The notes beneath the pieces are model-generated. The model was not told the origin of the DNA. It saw only the letters and a list, made by a program, of their open reading frames with translations, and did no database searches. DNA of 58,024 nucleotides from JBAZLV01 sp041650055 (lineage in GTDB: Bacteria > Nitrospirota > UBA9217), in assembly GCA_041650055.1 (NCBI GenBank), contig JBAZLV010000010.1, forward strand, positions 1 through 58,024, written 5' to 3'. Positions 23,687 to 32,545 of the stretch are shown here, piece after piece. The translations under genes and the position numbers were made by a program. Every line of letters starts with the position of its first letter. Within the stretch, counting starts at the first letter, position 1.

Positions 23687-26431
23687 TTAAGCGTCGAGAG
23701 TTGCTCTTACTTTTTTCAGCAGATCAGTTGGAATAATTGGTTTCAGGAGTACAGTAATATTCGAATCAGGTTCTCCTTCCTTTCCCAAGCTGTCGTGGGT
23801 ATATCCGCTTACATAAAGGGCTTTTATTGATGGTTTTATATCTCTGATTTTCCAGTAGGCTTGCCTTCCTTTCTGCCGCGGCATGACCATATCGAGAATC
23901 ACCAGCTGAATAACATCTCGTTTTTTTTCAAACTGCTCAACCGCATCCTGGCCATCGACCGCTTCAATAACCTGATAGCCTGCGTTCGAGAGAATGATGG
24001 AGGTAAGATTTCTAAGTGAGGTATCATCTTCGGCAATCAGAATAGTTTCCGAACCGCCGGATGCCGTGATCGAAGGAATTCCTTCCGGTTCTTCCTTAAT
24101 CGTTTCTTTGATGAGCGGGAGATATATGCTGACCGTAGTCCCTTTTCCCTGTTCACTTTCAACGTTAATGTATCCTTTATGCTGCTTGACTGCTCCATAC
24201 GCCATGGAAAGACCGAGGCCGGTCCCTTTTCCCTGTTCTTTCGTTGTGAAGAACGGCTCGAAAATTTTTTCACGTGTTCCTGCATCCATTCCTTCTCCGG
24301 TATCGGAAACGGATACGAATGCATATTCACCAATCCTTCCATATCCATGGGTATCGATAAAATGAGCATCCAGGTGCATTACGTCTGTTTTAATGGTTAT
24401 GCAGCCGCCTTCCTGCATGGCATCTCGGGCATTCGTGATAAGATTAACCAGAATTTGTTCGATTTGGGTCTGATCTACATGCACATTCAGCGAACATTCG
24501 GAGCACAGCGTTTTTATCTCGATATCTTCCCGAATAAGTCGGATCAAAAAGGTATCAAGTCCTTTGACAATCTGATTAAGATTCTGGGGTTTGGGATTGA
24601 TAAGCTGTTTTCTGCTAAAGGAGAGAAGGCTTTGTGTAAGCGTAGTGGCCCGTTCTGCTGCCTTGAGAATTATTTCCAGATTGTTTCTGAGCGGATCATC
24701 CGGAGTCATTTTCATCAACGAGATTTGGGAGTACCCGACAACGGCAGAAAGAATATTGTTAAAATCGTGGGCTACCCCTCCGGTAAGCCTGCCCACGGCT
24801 TCGAGTTTTTGGGCCTGTCGGAGCTGTTCTTCGAGCATGCGATGATCAGTGACATCCATGCCGATGCTCGCAATTCCCATAACAGCGTCATCAGGGCCGA
24901 GGAGAACCGTTGTGTCCCATACCATGATGCGGGTTACGTCGTTTCTCGTTTTGATAACGAATTCATGATGGAGGGGCATGGTCCCGCTTGTCATATTAAA
25001 TCTAAAAAAGGATTGTGCTGCTTCCCGAAATTCATCAGGAATAAATAGCTCAAACCAGTTTTTGCCTAAAATCTCTGTATTTGACCAGCCTGTTAGCGCC
25101 AAAAAATAATTATTACAAAAAATTATCGAGCCGTTCATGTCAAGCATGACTGCTGCAAGCCCGATTGTTTCAAGCAGGCCGCGGAATTTTTTTTCAGCAT
25201 AGAGCAGAGCGTTTTCAGCTTTTTTCCGGTCGGTAATATCAGTGATAAATCCATAATAATACAGGAACCGGTGATTGCTATCCTCCATTCGGTGAACGAA
25301 GAGCTCTATGGGAACTCTTGAGCCGTCTTTTCGAATAGCTTCTTTTATAAACCGTACCGGTTTTCCTGTTTTTTCTAATTCGTTGAAAAATGCCAGCTCC
25401 TTGCTTCTCCATTCAACGGGCGTCAGATCAGTAATCCAGTTAAGGCCTAACAATTCACTTTTTGTATAGCCAAGCAGCTGGGACAATGCTTCGTTGCATA
25501 TTCCTATCCGGCCATCGAGATATCCCGTGATAAAAGGCTGGGAGGATTGGCTAATCATGTCAGAGAGGAGAGACGCATGACGCCGACTTTCTTCCAGCAA
25601 CAATTCAGCCTGTTTCCGACCAGTTATATCCTGGGCCATGAGCATTTGATAAGAAGCCTGTTCATGGGGAATGTCGATTGATGAAACTCCAATATTTACC
25701 CATGCAACATGACCATTTTTTTTGATATATCGTTTTTCCTGAACATACTCTTTCAGCTCACCTGTTTTCAACTTTCGTTGAAATTCGCGGCTTGCCGGTA
25801 CATCCTCAGGATGGGTAAGATCGTAGACAGAGATGTGCAAGAGCTCTTCCTGCGTGTAGCCTACAATATCAGCATATTTTTTATTTACATCGATGAAGCA
25901 ATCCGCGCCCAGGCGACCCATTGCAATTCCCATAGCAGCATGCTCCCACAAAATGCGGAAACGCCGTTCGCTTTGCTCGAGCGCCCGTTGCGTTTGCATC
26001 CTGCTTTGGAGAAGCGCATGTTCTGCTTTTTTATGATCAGTAATATCGGTTGCAATATGAATAATTTTTTCAAGATTTCCCTTTTTATCAAACAGGGGAG
26101 TGCAGGAGAAAAGAAAATGTCTTCCGTTTACATCCATGGTTGTTTCCGCTATTTCCGTATGACCCGAGGCCATCATTTTTTGAAGGGGACAACAGGTCGA
26201 AGAAATTGCGGATGGAGGGGCCTGAAAAACTTCAGCGCATTGTTTTCCGAGGAGGTCTTTGAGCGGTTTTTGAGCTAAATCGAGGGCTGTTTTATTCGCG
26301 TATACTATTTTAAATTGCGGGTCGAGAACGAACGTGGGATGCCCAATTGCATTAAAAATAGTTTCCCAGTCTTCGAAAAGAGGGATAGTTTTTTTCTTCG
26401 TTGCATCTGGTTTTTTTGATTCTTTTTTCAT
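23687..26431 (-). CDS. Multi-PAS hybrid sensor histidine kinase
   Basis: The 914-residue protein has no membrane segment and is probably cytoplasmic. Four PAS domains lie at about residues 22-133, 153-273, 284-402 and 411-530 (the ends ITDHKKAE, ITGRKQAE, ITDRKKAE and VTDHRMLE mark them). The HisKA domain follows, with His555 in GGVAHDFNNIL, then the ATPase domain with Asn667 (NLITNARDAM), the SDTGEGMD box and GKGTGLGLSMAYG. A receiver domain (about 796-914) carries phospho-acceptor Asp847 in LVILDMVMP. Such orphan hybrid kinases sense small molecules or redox state. No partner gene is adjacent. Confidence 0.93.
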   Translation of the reverse strand: MKKESKKPDATKKKTIPLFEDWETIFNAIGHPTFVLDPQFKIVYANKTALDLAQKPLKDLLGKQCAEVFQAPPSAISSTCCPLQKMMASGHTEIAETTMDVNGRHFLFSCTPLFDKKGNLEKIIHIATDITDHKKAEHALLQSRMQTQRALEQSERRFRILWEHAAMGIAMGRLGADCFIDVNKKYADIVGYTQEELLHISVYDLTHPEDVPASREFQRKLKTGELKEYVQEKRYIKKNGHVAWVNIGVSSIDIPHEQASYQMLMAQDITGRKQAELLLEESRRHASLLSDMISQSSQPFITGYLDGRIGICNEALSQLLGYTKSELLGLNWITDLTPVEWRSKELAFFNELEKTGKPVRFIKEAIRKDGSRVPIELFVHRMEDSNHRFLYYYGFITDITDRKKAENALLYAEKKFRGLLETIGLAAVMLDMNGSIIFCNNYFLALTGWSNTEILGKNWFELFIPDEFREAAQSFFRFNMTSGTMPLHHEFVIKTRNDVTRIMVWDTTVLLGPDDAVMGIASIGMDVTDHRMLEEQLRQAQKLEAVGRLTGGVAHDFNNILSAVVGYSQISLMKMTPDDPLRNNLEIILKAAERATTLTQSLLSFSRKQLINPKPQNLNQIVKGLDTFLIRLIREDIEIKTLCSECSLNVHVDQTQIEQILVNLITNARDAMQEGGCITIKTDVMHLDAHFIDTHGYGRIGEYAFVSVSDTGEGMDAGTREKIFEPFFTTKEQGKGTGLGLSMAYGAVKQHKGYINVESEQGKGTTVSIYLPLIKETIKEEPEGIPSITASGGSETILIAEDDTSLRNLTSIILSNAGYQVIEAVDGQDAVEQFEKKRDVIQLVILDMVMPRQKGRQAYWKIRDIKPSIKALYVSGYTHDSLGKEGEPDSNITVLLKPIIPTDLLKKVRATLDA

Positions 26432-26762
26432 GGGCAGGACGCTGTTGAAATATCAAGGCATCCGTCATGCAATAATACACTTTTGTATGTAATTTTCAAG
26501 GAATTTTCAGCACGGTTGCCGCCTCGTGTAACGATGCAAACGCTAAGCCGACATAGCATCCTGTTCGACAGCAACAACTACATTTTTTGAATTGTCAGGG
26601 ATGTTTATTTCATGGGCTGAAAATCTCCTGCAATAAAATTGCAATGAAAATCTATTATGAGCGCAGCTCTAGATATTTTCTCTGTCAAATTAGGGAAACG
26701 GTCATTATATTTATAGGGAAAAGCGAGAGTCTTGTTTTAGGAGAAGATTTGTTATTGGAAGG
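26432..26762. other. 331-nt gap with no recognisable feature
   Basis: The gap lies between the hybrid kinase start and the helicase stop, both on the minus strand. It presumably holds the kinase promoter. The only sizeable frame (26587-26778, plus strand) overlaps the helicase end and has no recognisable motif. I see no RNA gene, repeat or clear terminator. Confidence 0.5.
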
Positions 26763-27980
26763 TTATTGCCTGGCATGAACGTGCGATTTTCGTTTCTGAC
26801 TGTCCATTCGTTTCTTTTTTGCTGATTGTCGGATTTCCCGAATATACATAGTTTCATCCGCCCATGCTACAGGAATCTTTCTGGCAATATACTGTTCAAT
26901 CTCAGGCAGTGAGTATACATATTCTTCATCAACAAGACTGATGGCTTTGCCCTCAGCTCCCGCTCTGCCTGTTCGGCCAACCCGATGAACATAATCTTCT
27001 TTATCCTGCGGGAAATCGAAATTAATCACATGGGTGACCTGATCAACATGAATTCCACGACTTGCGACATCAGTGGCAACCAGGACAGGAAGCCTGCCTT
27101 CTTTGAAATCACGCAGGATTCTAAGCCGTTTTTTTTGATCAATGGTGCCAGTAAGCGCCTGCGATTTCCATTTGTGGTTGTTTAACCGTTCAACGACCGT
27201 ATCAGCAGCCCTTCTGGTATTGACAAACACCAGCGTTCGCAGAGGGTTTTCCTTTTGAAGGAGTCCCAGCAAGAGAGAAATTTTTTCCTCTTTGCCGACA
27301 TGATACAATACCTGCTGAACCTGTTCAACCGTTATGGTCTCCGGCGTAATGGAAATTTTTTCCGGTCCGTTCATATGTTCATAGGCAAGCTCCATCACTC
27401 GATAGGAAAGTGTGGCTGAAAAAAGCATGGATTGACGTTTTGTGTATGGCGGCAGCTTTTTGATTAGATACCGGATATCGTCGATGAAACCCATATCGAA
27501 CATTCTGTCCGCTTCGTCGACGACAAGATACTTTGTTTTTTTCAAATGATAGATGTTCTGTTTATAATAATCAATAAGCCTTCCGGGTGTGCCCACCAGG
27601 ATGTCAATTCCCTGTTTCAGTGTTTCCATCTGTTTTCGATAATCAATGCCGCCGTATACAGCCAAGCAACGGAAACCGGTGAACTTTCCGAGGCGCATTG
27701 CTTCATGATAAATTTGATCTGCCAATTCCCGTGTTGGCGCAATAATCAGCGCTTGGGGAGAATGTGAGGATTCCGGGGAAGGATTTCTGACCATGCGGCT
27801 TAGAATTGAAATAAGAAACGCGGCAGTTTTGCCTGTTCCTGTTTGTGCCTGAGCAGCAATGTCTTCTCCCCGAATTGCCCGAGGAATTACTGCTTCCTGG
27901 ACAGGAGTGCATAAGCTGAACCCCGCAAATTCAATTCCCTGTTGTACGGGATCGGGAAGATCAATATTTCTAAAATACAT
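26763..27980 (-). CDS. DEAD-box RNA helicase (RhlE-like)
   Basis: The 405-residue protein has all helicase motifs in order: the Q motif (FAGFSLCTPVQEAVIP), motif I AQTGTGKT (about residues 44-51), PTRELADQIY, VGTPGRLIDYY, DEAD in VVDEADRMFDMGF, SAT (FSATLSYRV), FVNTRRAAD, LVATDVASRGIHVDQV and HRVGRTGRAG. The short C-terminus is basic (AKKKRMDSQKRKSHVHARQ), as in RhlE-type enzymes. It unwinds RNA in ribosome assembly or decay. It lies alone, with an unusually AT-rich upstream region. Confidence 0.95.
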   Translation of the reverse strand: MYFRNIDLPDPVQQGIEFAGFSLCTPVQEAVIPRAIRGEDIAAQAQTGTGKTAAFLISILSRMVRNPSPESSHSPQALIIAPTRELADQIYHEAMRLGKFTGFRCLAVYGGIDYRKQMETLKQGIDILVGTPGRLIDYYKQNIYHLKKTKYLVVDEADRMFDMGFIDDIRYLIKKLPPYTKRQSMLFSATLSYRVMELAYEHMNGPEKISITPETITVEQVQQVLYHVGKEEKISLLLGLLQKENPLRTLVFVNTRRAADTVVERLNNHKWKSQALTGTIDQKKRLRILRDFKEGRLPVLVATDVASRGIHVDQVTHVINFDFPQDKEDYVHRVGRTGRAGAEGKAISLVDEEYVYSLPEIEQYIARKIPVAWADETMYIREIRQSAKKKRMDSQKRKSHVHARQ

Positions 27981-28400
27981 AGAGCTCTCTTACATGCAGA
28001 CAATTTATCAACACCATGAAGCTCAAGAACTATATCATATTAAAGGATATTGGGAAAATAAAAAATAAAAAAAAGATACGGCCCTTTTTAAAATTTGTTT
28101 TGTTTGAAGATGTAATCGTTATTTTTTTGTGCATGAAGTGATTATTTGTGAGGAATTTCTTTTTTTTGCAGGTGATTGCGGCTTGGTGAAAAGATAGAAA
28201 AGTACTGTTAATTGCGCTTTTTATAATGCTGTTGTTCCTTTTATCTTTTTTGTTTACAAAAGATGCTTCGCTTACAAGCAAAAAAATATTTGCTTTAGCA
28301 CTATTCAAACTTTTTTTGTTTGTCACAAATCAAACGTTTTTTGATTATAGTGTTGATAAATCGTCTAACCTTATGAATTATAAATTCTTAATTTTTTTTG
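27981..28400. other. AT-rich spacer between the helicase and the HTH-MNT gene
   Basis: About 420 nt are distinctly richer in A and T than the flanks and contain many T and A runs. The overlapping frames on both strands look like low-complexity translations of these runs, without ribosome sites. It must hold the helicase promoter (leftward) and ends in the HTH-MNT promoter. The composition suggests acquired DNA. Confidence 0.5.
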
Positions 28401-28434
28401 TTGACAAAATATACACTCTTGTTGTATATTTGTC
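28401..28434 (+). promoter_or_regulatory. Promoter with a palindromic operator for the HTH-MNT/HEPN pair
   Basis: A -35 TTGACA (28401-28406) and a -10 TATATT (28425-28430) are 18 nt apart. A perfect 9-bp inverted repeat, AAATATACA (28407-28415) and TGTATATTT (28423-28431), fills the spacer and -10, and GAC/GTC extend the arms outward with one extra A. A dimer of the HTH protein encoded 20 nt downstream is the natural binder, which would mean autorepression. Confidence 0.75.
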
Positions 28435-28450
28435 CACGAGGTGACTCCTA

Positions 28451-29017
28451 GTGCTGACGAAACTCTTCTCTTCCACAAGAGCGGAGCTTTTAGGCCTGTT
28501 CTTTAATAATCCGGATGATCGTTTTTACTTGCGGGAAATCGCTCGTCATATTGGAAAAGATGCGGCAGGTATTAAACGCGAATTAGACACTCTTGTGAGT
28601 ATTGGCCTTCTGGGTCGAGAAAAACGGGGAGTTCAAAAATACTATTTTGCAAACAAGCGCTCTCCGATATTCTCAGAAATGAAGGGATTGATTTTTAAAA
28701 CGACGGGAGTGCAGGGAGCGATGAAGGCTTCCCTCTCCCGATTAAAGGGAGTGAAAACGGCGTTTATTTACGGCTCCTATGCCAAAGATGCTGAGAAGCA
28801 GGACAGCAATATTAATTTGATGGTGATTGGCCAGGCAAACATCACGGAATTGAATGATCTGGTCATGACGCTCGAAGAAAAATTAAAACGGGACATTGAT
28901 TACCTGGTATTCGATGAACAGGAATACAGAAAACGTAAGGATGCCAAGGACCCTTTTATTCGTGAACTTTTAAAGGGCAAAAAGATTTTTTTAACAGGCA
29001 AGGAAGATGATTTATAG
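28451..29017 (+). CDS. Winged-HTH protein fused to a nucleotidyltransferase-like (MNT) domain
   Basis: The 188-residue protein starts with GTG (GAGGTGAC in front). Residues 1-75 form a winged HTH (STRAELLGLFFNNPDDRFYL, REIARHIGKDAAGIKREL, GLLGREKRGVQKYYFAN) of the ArsR/MarR type. Residues about 95-185 form a Pol-beta-like nucleotidyltransferase fold with the motif FIYGSYAKDAEKQDSNINLM. The GS pair is present (108-109), but the two metal-binding acids usually seen as DxD are Asn120 and Asn122, so catalysis is unlikely. The HEPN gene starts 11 nt before this gene ends. I read it as the antitoxin/regulator partner of the HEPN protein. Confidence 0.8.
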   Translation: MLTKLFSSTRAELLGLFFNNPDDRFYLREIARHIGKDAAGIKRELDTLVSIGLLGREKRGVQKYYFANKRSPIFSEMKGLIFKTTGVQGAMKASLSRLKGVKTAFIYGSYAKDAEKQDSNINLMVIGQANITELNDLVMTLEEKLKRDIDYLVFDEQEYRKRKDAKDPFIRELLKGKKIFLTGKEDDL

Positions 29018-29492
29018 CCAGCTTAAAGAAATGGGAATTGTTGAAGAGCGTCCGGCCGAAATTTCCGAAATTATGGGACTGATAACCCGGGCTGAGCGCG
29101 ATCTGGCAACAAGCAAGTTCCTGCATGATAAAGATGAAGAATGGGCGTTTATATGCGCCTATCAGGCTATGTCACGATCTGCACGGGCACTTATTTTCTC
29201 AGAAGGGTTACGACCAAAAGTGTTTCGTGGACGAGACTCACAAAAAACAATCGTAACAGCTGCTGGAAGTATTCTTGGTGAAGACTGCAAGAGCCTTATT
29301 AATAAATTTGATCGTATGCGGAGAAAACATCAAAGTTTTATGGAAGACAGCGGCAGGATTATCTCCCGCTATGAAGCTGGACAGGCAATACAGGACGCCG
29401 TTGAGTTCCTTGGACTTGTCAACGGAAAAATCCGGGAAAAATATTCCCAGATGTCACTGCTCAATGATGTTCCACAGCTAGTTTCTAAGTAA
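29007..29492 (+). CDS. HEPN-domain protein (putative toxin RNase partner)
   Basis: The 161-residue, all-helical protein overlaps the HTH-MNT gene by 11 nt. It shows the HEPN layout: a first helix ITRAERDLATSKFL, the central AFICAYQAMSRSARALIFSEGLRPK, and the R-x4-H motif R103-MRRK-H108 in FDRMRRKHQSF, which in active HEPN RNases cuts RNA. MNT/HEPN pairs are a known toxin-antitoxin class in which the MNT enzyme AMPylates the HEPN toxin. Here the MNT lacks its acids, so neutralisation, if any, would be by binding. It could instead be a non-toxic regulator. Confidence 0.78.
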   Translation: MIYSQLKEMGIVEERPAEISEIMGLITRAERDLATSKFLHDKDEEWAFICAYQAMSRSARALIFSEGLRPKVFRGRDSQKTIVTAAGSILGEDCKSLINKFDRMRRKHQSFMEDSGRIISRYEAGQAIQDAVEFLGLVNGKIREKYSQMSLLNDVPQLVSK

Positions 29493-29551
29493 GGTATCAG
29501 ATAAGGCCGCTTGGATTCGAACGCGGTATGCCGAAAGGGGGTGGACAAATA

Positions 29552-29611
29552 ATGGCAGCCAAGAAGAAAGCCAAGAAGAAAGCCAAGAAGAAAGCAACAA
29601 AAAAGAAATAG
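29552..29611 (+). CDS. 19-residue lysine-rich microprotein, copy 1
   Basis: An ATG preceded by AAAGGGGGTG opens a 19-codon frame encoding MAAKKKAKKKAKKKATKKK. A 12-bp unit (gccaagaagaaa) is repeated three times in it. Thirteen of 19 residues are Lys. An in-frame ATG at 29528 would add eight residues, but the ribosome site favours 29552. It resembles the tails of histone H1-like bacterial proteins (AlgP or HctB-like), suggesting nucleic-acid binding. Its counterpart lies 143 nt further on with the same leader motif. Confidence 0.6.
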   Translation: MAAKKKAKKKAKKKATKKK

Positions 29612-29641
29612 TGCTTTTTGCTAAAGTCCCTGAAGTGGACT

Positions 29642-29669
29642 GCCGGGGGAGGCAGTGGCCACCCCCGGC
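29642..29669. terminator. GC-rich hairpin between the two microprotein genes
   Basis: The perfect stem GCCGGGGG (29642-29649) with CCCCCGGC (29662-29669) surrounds a 12-nt loop. No T run follows directly, so it may be a processing or stabilising hairpin and not a true terminator. It separates the two lysine-rich frames. Confidence 0.45.
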
Positions 29670-29754
29670 GTATTTGTATATCATACTAAAACGGTTTTAT
29701 TCTGCTTATTCTTTCTATCTAAATTCTGCTTGTGCAGGAAAGGGGGTGAAGCTC

Positions 29755-29814
29755 ATGGCGGCAAAAAAGAAGGCCCCGGCAAAAAAGGCAAAGAAAGCTA
29801 CGAAAAAAAAATAA
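29755..29814 (+). CDS. 19-residue lysine-rich microprotein, copy 2
   Basis: An ATG with AAAGGGGGTGA in front opens a 19-codon frame, MAAKKKAPAKKAKKATKKK, ending in TAA at 29812-29814. It shares its first six residues, its last four and its exact length with copy 1, but the middle differs (APAKKAKKA). This shows that coding is conserved while the DNA sequence has diverged, which supports translation of both. A terminator follows 38 nt later. Histone-like DNA or RNA binding is inferred from charge alone. Confidence 0.65.
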   Translation: MAAKKKAPAKKAKKATKKK

Positions 29815-29852
29815 CTATGAACGTTCTGATAGCACATAATGAGTGCATACTT

Positions 29853-29886
29853 ACCACGAAGTAAACCTTCGTGGTTTTGTTTTTTC
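29853..29886 (+). terminator. Intrinsic terminator after microprotein copy 2
   Basis: The stem ACCACGAAG (29853-29861) with CTTCGTGGT (29867-29875) has a 5-nt loop and is followed by TTTGTTTTTT. It ends the microprotein transcript before the FtsB-like gene. Confidence 0.85.
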
Positions 29887-29924
29887 GCGCACAACCAATT
29901 TCGAAATTCTTTTCAGGTACATGT

Positions 29925-30266
29925 ATGAAAACAGTGCGGCTGCACAATAAGACTTCCAGAACCAGCGGTTGGGTTTCCCGTTTTTTCAGCAAGAAACGGC
30001 TTTTCATTGCCGCGGGAATCTGCCTTGGCTTGTACCTTGTAGTGTCGTTTATCCTGGGGGAAATGGGACTTGTTAAATATTATCGTATGAAAATGCAGCA
30101 CGCTTCCCTGGTCGAGGATATCGACCGACTGAAGCGGGATAATTTCAAGCTTCGCAAGGACGTTCAGAGTTTAAAGCATGATGGTGCAATGGTTGAACGT
30201 ATTGCACGAGATAAACTTGGGCTTGCGCGTCCGGGAGAGATTGTGTATTATTATGGCGAGCAATAA
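29925..30266 (+). CDS. FtsB/DivIC-like septum formation initiator
   Basis: The 113-residue protein (start ATG 29925; the frame is open further upstream only through the terminator) has a basic N-terminus, one membrane helix (LFIAAGICLGLYLVVSFILG) and a coiled coil (YYRMKMQHASLVEDIDRLKR, NFKLRKDVQSLKHD) followed by MVERIARDKLGLARPGEIVYYY. The last part is the PF04977-type signature of FtsB/DivIC. It would act at the division site in the FtsQLB complex. Its gene stands alone before the GH57 gene. Confidence 0.88.
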   Translation: MKTVRLHNKTSRTSGWVSRFFSKKRLFIAAGICLGLYLVVSFILGEMGLVKYYRMKMQHASLVEDIDRLKRDNFKLRKDVQSLKHDGAMVERIARDKLGLARPGEIVYYYGEQ

Positions 30267-30340
30267 TCGAGGACCGTGTTATTGCCCTGTGTTCAATTCC
30301 GGATTGCACCGGTATTTAGAACGTATTCCTACTGGGTTCC

Positions 30341-32545
30341 ATGCCTGATTATCCTCTTTCCATAGCCTTTGTCTGGCATATGCACCAACCGTATTACAAG
30401 GACGACATCACCGGCACCTATATTCTTCCCTGGGTGCGGATGCATGGAATCAAGGATTATTATGATATGCCGGCGCTGCTTACGGACTTTCCTGCTATTC
30501 GCCAGACATTCAACCTTGTCCCGTCCCTCTTGAAACAAATCCAGGACTATACTGACCATGGCGCGGTAGATAAATTTTCCATTGAAACGCTCAAACCTGC
30601 TTCTGAGCTTGATCAGAATGATAAATTGTTTCTGCTCAAGAATTTCTTTATGGCAAATTGGGACACGATGATCAAACCGTATCCCGCGTACTGGCAATTG
30701 CTTGATCGCAGGGGACACGGTGTTTCCTATCATGATCTCTGCAATGCCACCCGATATTACACGACGCAGGATTATCTTGATCTGCAGGTATGGTTTAATC
30801 TGACCTGGTTTGACCCGCTCTTCAAAAATACTGATCCTTTTTTACGTGAATTGATAAAAAAAGGGTCCGGTTTTACTGAAAATGAAAAAGTTCTGCTTAT
30901 ACAAAAACAACGAGAAATAATGGGGCGTATCATTCCGGAGTATAAACGGCTTGCGGAAGAGGGTAGAATCGAACTGACGACAACCCCGTTTTATCATCCG
31001 ATCCTTCCGTTGCTGTATGACACTGATCTTGCCAAGATCGCCATTCCCGATATTCATCTTCCGGTCAACCGCTTTACTTGTCCCGAGGATGCCCGGGCAC
31101 AAGTTCGGGCTGCATTATCCTATCATGAACAAATTTTCGGGAGCCGACCTTCCGGCATGTGGCCGGCTGAAGGATCCGTGGCCGAGGAAATCATTCCCTT
31201 ACTGTTCGAAGAAGGGATTGCCTGGATAGGAACGGATGAGGGGGTTCTTGCACGCTCATTGAATACTTCCATAGAACGTGATTTTGGCGGGGTCATGAAA
31301 AATCCTGAAGTTTTGTACAAGCCATATCTTGCGGGAAAAAAGGAAAAGCGTGTTGCGGTCGTATTCAGAGATCATACGTTGTCCGACCTCGTCGGCTTCA
31401 TTTATTCTAAATGGGATTATAAGAATGCCGTCAATGATCTTATCGGCCGGCTTCACCGGATCCGCAGCAGCGTCTCGCATGCACCGCATCTGGTCTCGAT
31501 TATCCTGGATGGAGAAAATGCCTGGGAATATTACCAGAATGACGGAAGAGATTTTTTTCTCTATCTGTATGAACGGCTGAGTCAGGAGGAGGGGTTACGC
31601 TGTGTTTCGGTTGGTGAATATCTCAAGGAAAATCCGGCCGAAGCCACGCTGGACCGGTTGCATGCGGGATCCTGGATCAATGCCAATTATCGGGTATGGA
31701 TCGGACATGAAGAAGATAATCGGGCATGGGACCTCCTGTTCCAAACCCGCCAGACATTAACGGAGTATGCAGCTCGAAACGGGGATCCGGACAGGATCAG
31801 CAGGGCATGGGAAGAAATCTATGTTGCGGAAGGAAGCGACTGGTGCTGGTGGTACGGCGACGATCACTTCTCGGAAAATGACGAAGAGTTCGACTTTTTA
31901 TTCCGGACGCATTTAATGAATGTGTATCGAATTCTCGAACTTGATGTTCCTGATGATCTGCAAATTTCCATTCTCCGTGAAGATCGTCAGGCGCTTCCTA
32001 CTGTGGAACTGACCGCTTTACTTGCTCCGACCATAGATGGCTCCATTACGAATTATTTTGAATGGCTGCCCGCAGGCTTTTATGATGTTAGCCAAGGCGG
32101 CGGTGCAATGCATCGGGGCGTGAGCATTATCACCGCAATCTATTACGGGTTTGATCTGGGGAATATGTTTATTCGGCTCGATTCAAGCGGGAATCTCAGA
32201 GATGAAAAAATTGCGGAATTAGCTTTTTTCATCAATTTTTTGAACCCCAAAGGCTTTGATATTGAAATGCGGATTTTTCCCCTTGATCGCCGGGTAACGG
32301 CCGTACTTTTTCAATGTACCGGGGGAGTCCGCGAACAATCTGCAGTTATAAATTCGGTTGCTGCAAATGATATTCTCGAGATTGCCGTTCCGTTCGGAAT
32401 GCTCGGAGTCAAACCGGAAGATACTATGCAATTCTTTGTTACCGTTGAACGAGCTGGTTCTGAGATTGAAAAATGGCCGTATCGAGGCTATATCCAGTGC
32501 AAAGTTCCTACTGACGATTTTGAAGCCAGAATGTGGCAGGTGTGA
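30341..32545 (+). CDS. Glycoside hydrolase family 57 enzyme
   Basis: The 734-residue protein has the GH57 motifs: HMHQPY (13-18), the GMWPAEGSV nucleophile motif with Glu277, and SIILDGENAWEYY with the acid/base Asp390. A C-terminal beta-rich region (about residues 560-734) is as in amylopullulanase-type members. GH57 enzymes act on alpha-glucans as amylases, branching enzymes or 4-alpha-glucanotransferases; which one cannot be told. It is cytoplasmic (no signal peptide) and could feed maltooligosaccharides to the TreY/TreZ route encoded 20 kb away. Confidence 0.92.
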   Translation: MPDYPLSIAFVWHMHQPYYKDDITGTYILPWVRMHGIKDYYDMPALLTDFPAIRQTFNLVPSLLKQIQDYTDHGAVDKFSIETLKPASELDQNDKLFLLKNFFMANWDTMIKPYPAYWQLLDRRGHGVSYHDLCNATRYYTTQDYLDLQVWFNLTWFDPLFKNTDPFLRELIKKGSGFTENEKVLLIQKQREIMGRIIPEYKRLAEEGRIELTTTPFYHPILPLLYDTDLAKIAIPDIHLPVNRFTCPEDARAQVRAALSYHEQIFGSRPSGMWPAEGSVAEEIIPLLFEEGIAWIGTDEGVLARSLNTSIERDFGGVMKNPEVLYKPYLAGKKEKRVAVVFRDHTLSDLVGFIYSKWDYKNAVNDLIGRLHRIRSSVSHAPHLVSIILDGENAWEYYQNDGRDFFLYLYERLSQEEGLRCVSVGEYLKENPAEATLDRLHAGSWINANYRVWIGHEEDNRAWDLLFQTRQTLTEYAARNGDPDRISRAWEEIYVAEGSDWCWWYGDDHFSENDEEFDFLFRTHLMNVYRILELDVPDDLQISILREDRQALPTVELTALLAPTIDGSITNYFEWLPAGFYDVSQGGGAMHRGVSIITAIYYGFDLGNMFIRLDSSGNLRDEKIAELAFFINFLNPKGFDIEMRIFPLDRRVTAVLFQCTGGVREQSAVINSVAANDILEIAVPFGMLGVKPEDTMQFFVTVERAGSEIEKWPYRGYIQCKVPTDDFEARMWQV

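Noticed and set aside
28030..28444. Two overlapping AT-rich ORFs (98 and 72 codons) before the HTH-MNT gene
   Set aside because: They are translations of A and T runs (Phe, Lys, Leu rich) without ribosome sites; one runs through the promoter palindrome.
29495..29535. Sequence GGATTCGAACGCGG resembling the complement of a tRNA T-loop
   Set aside because: The flanking bases do not form a 5-bp T stem or an acceptor stem, and no anticodon or D arm is found on either strand; it is a CCGC/GCGG hairpin by chance or part of the microprotein leader.
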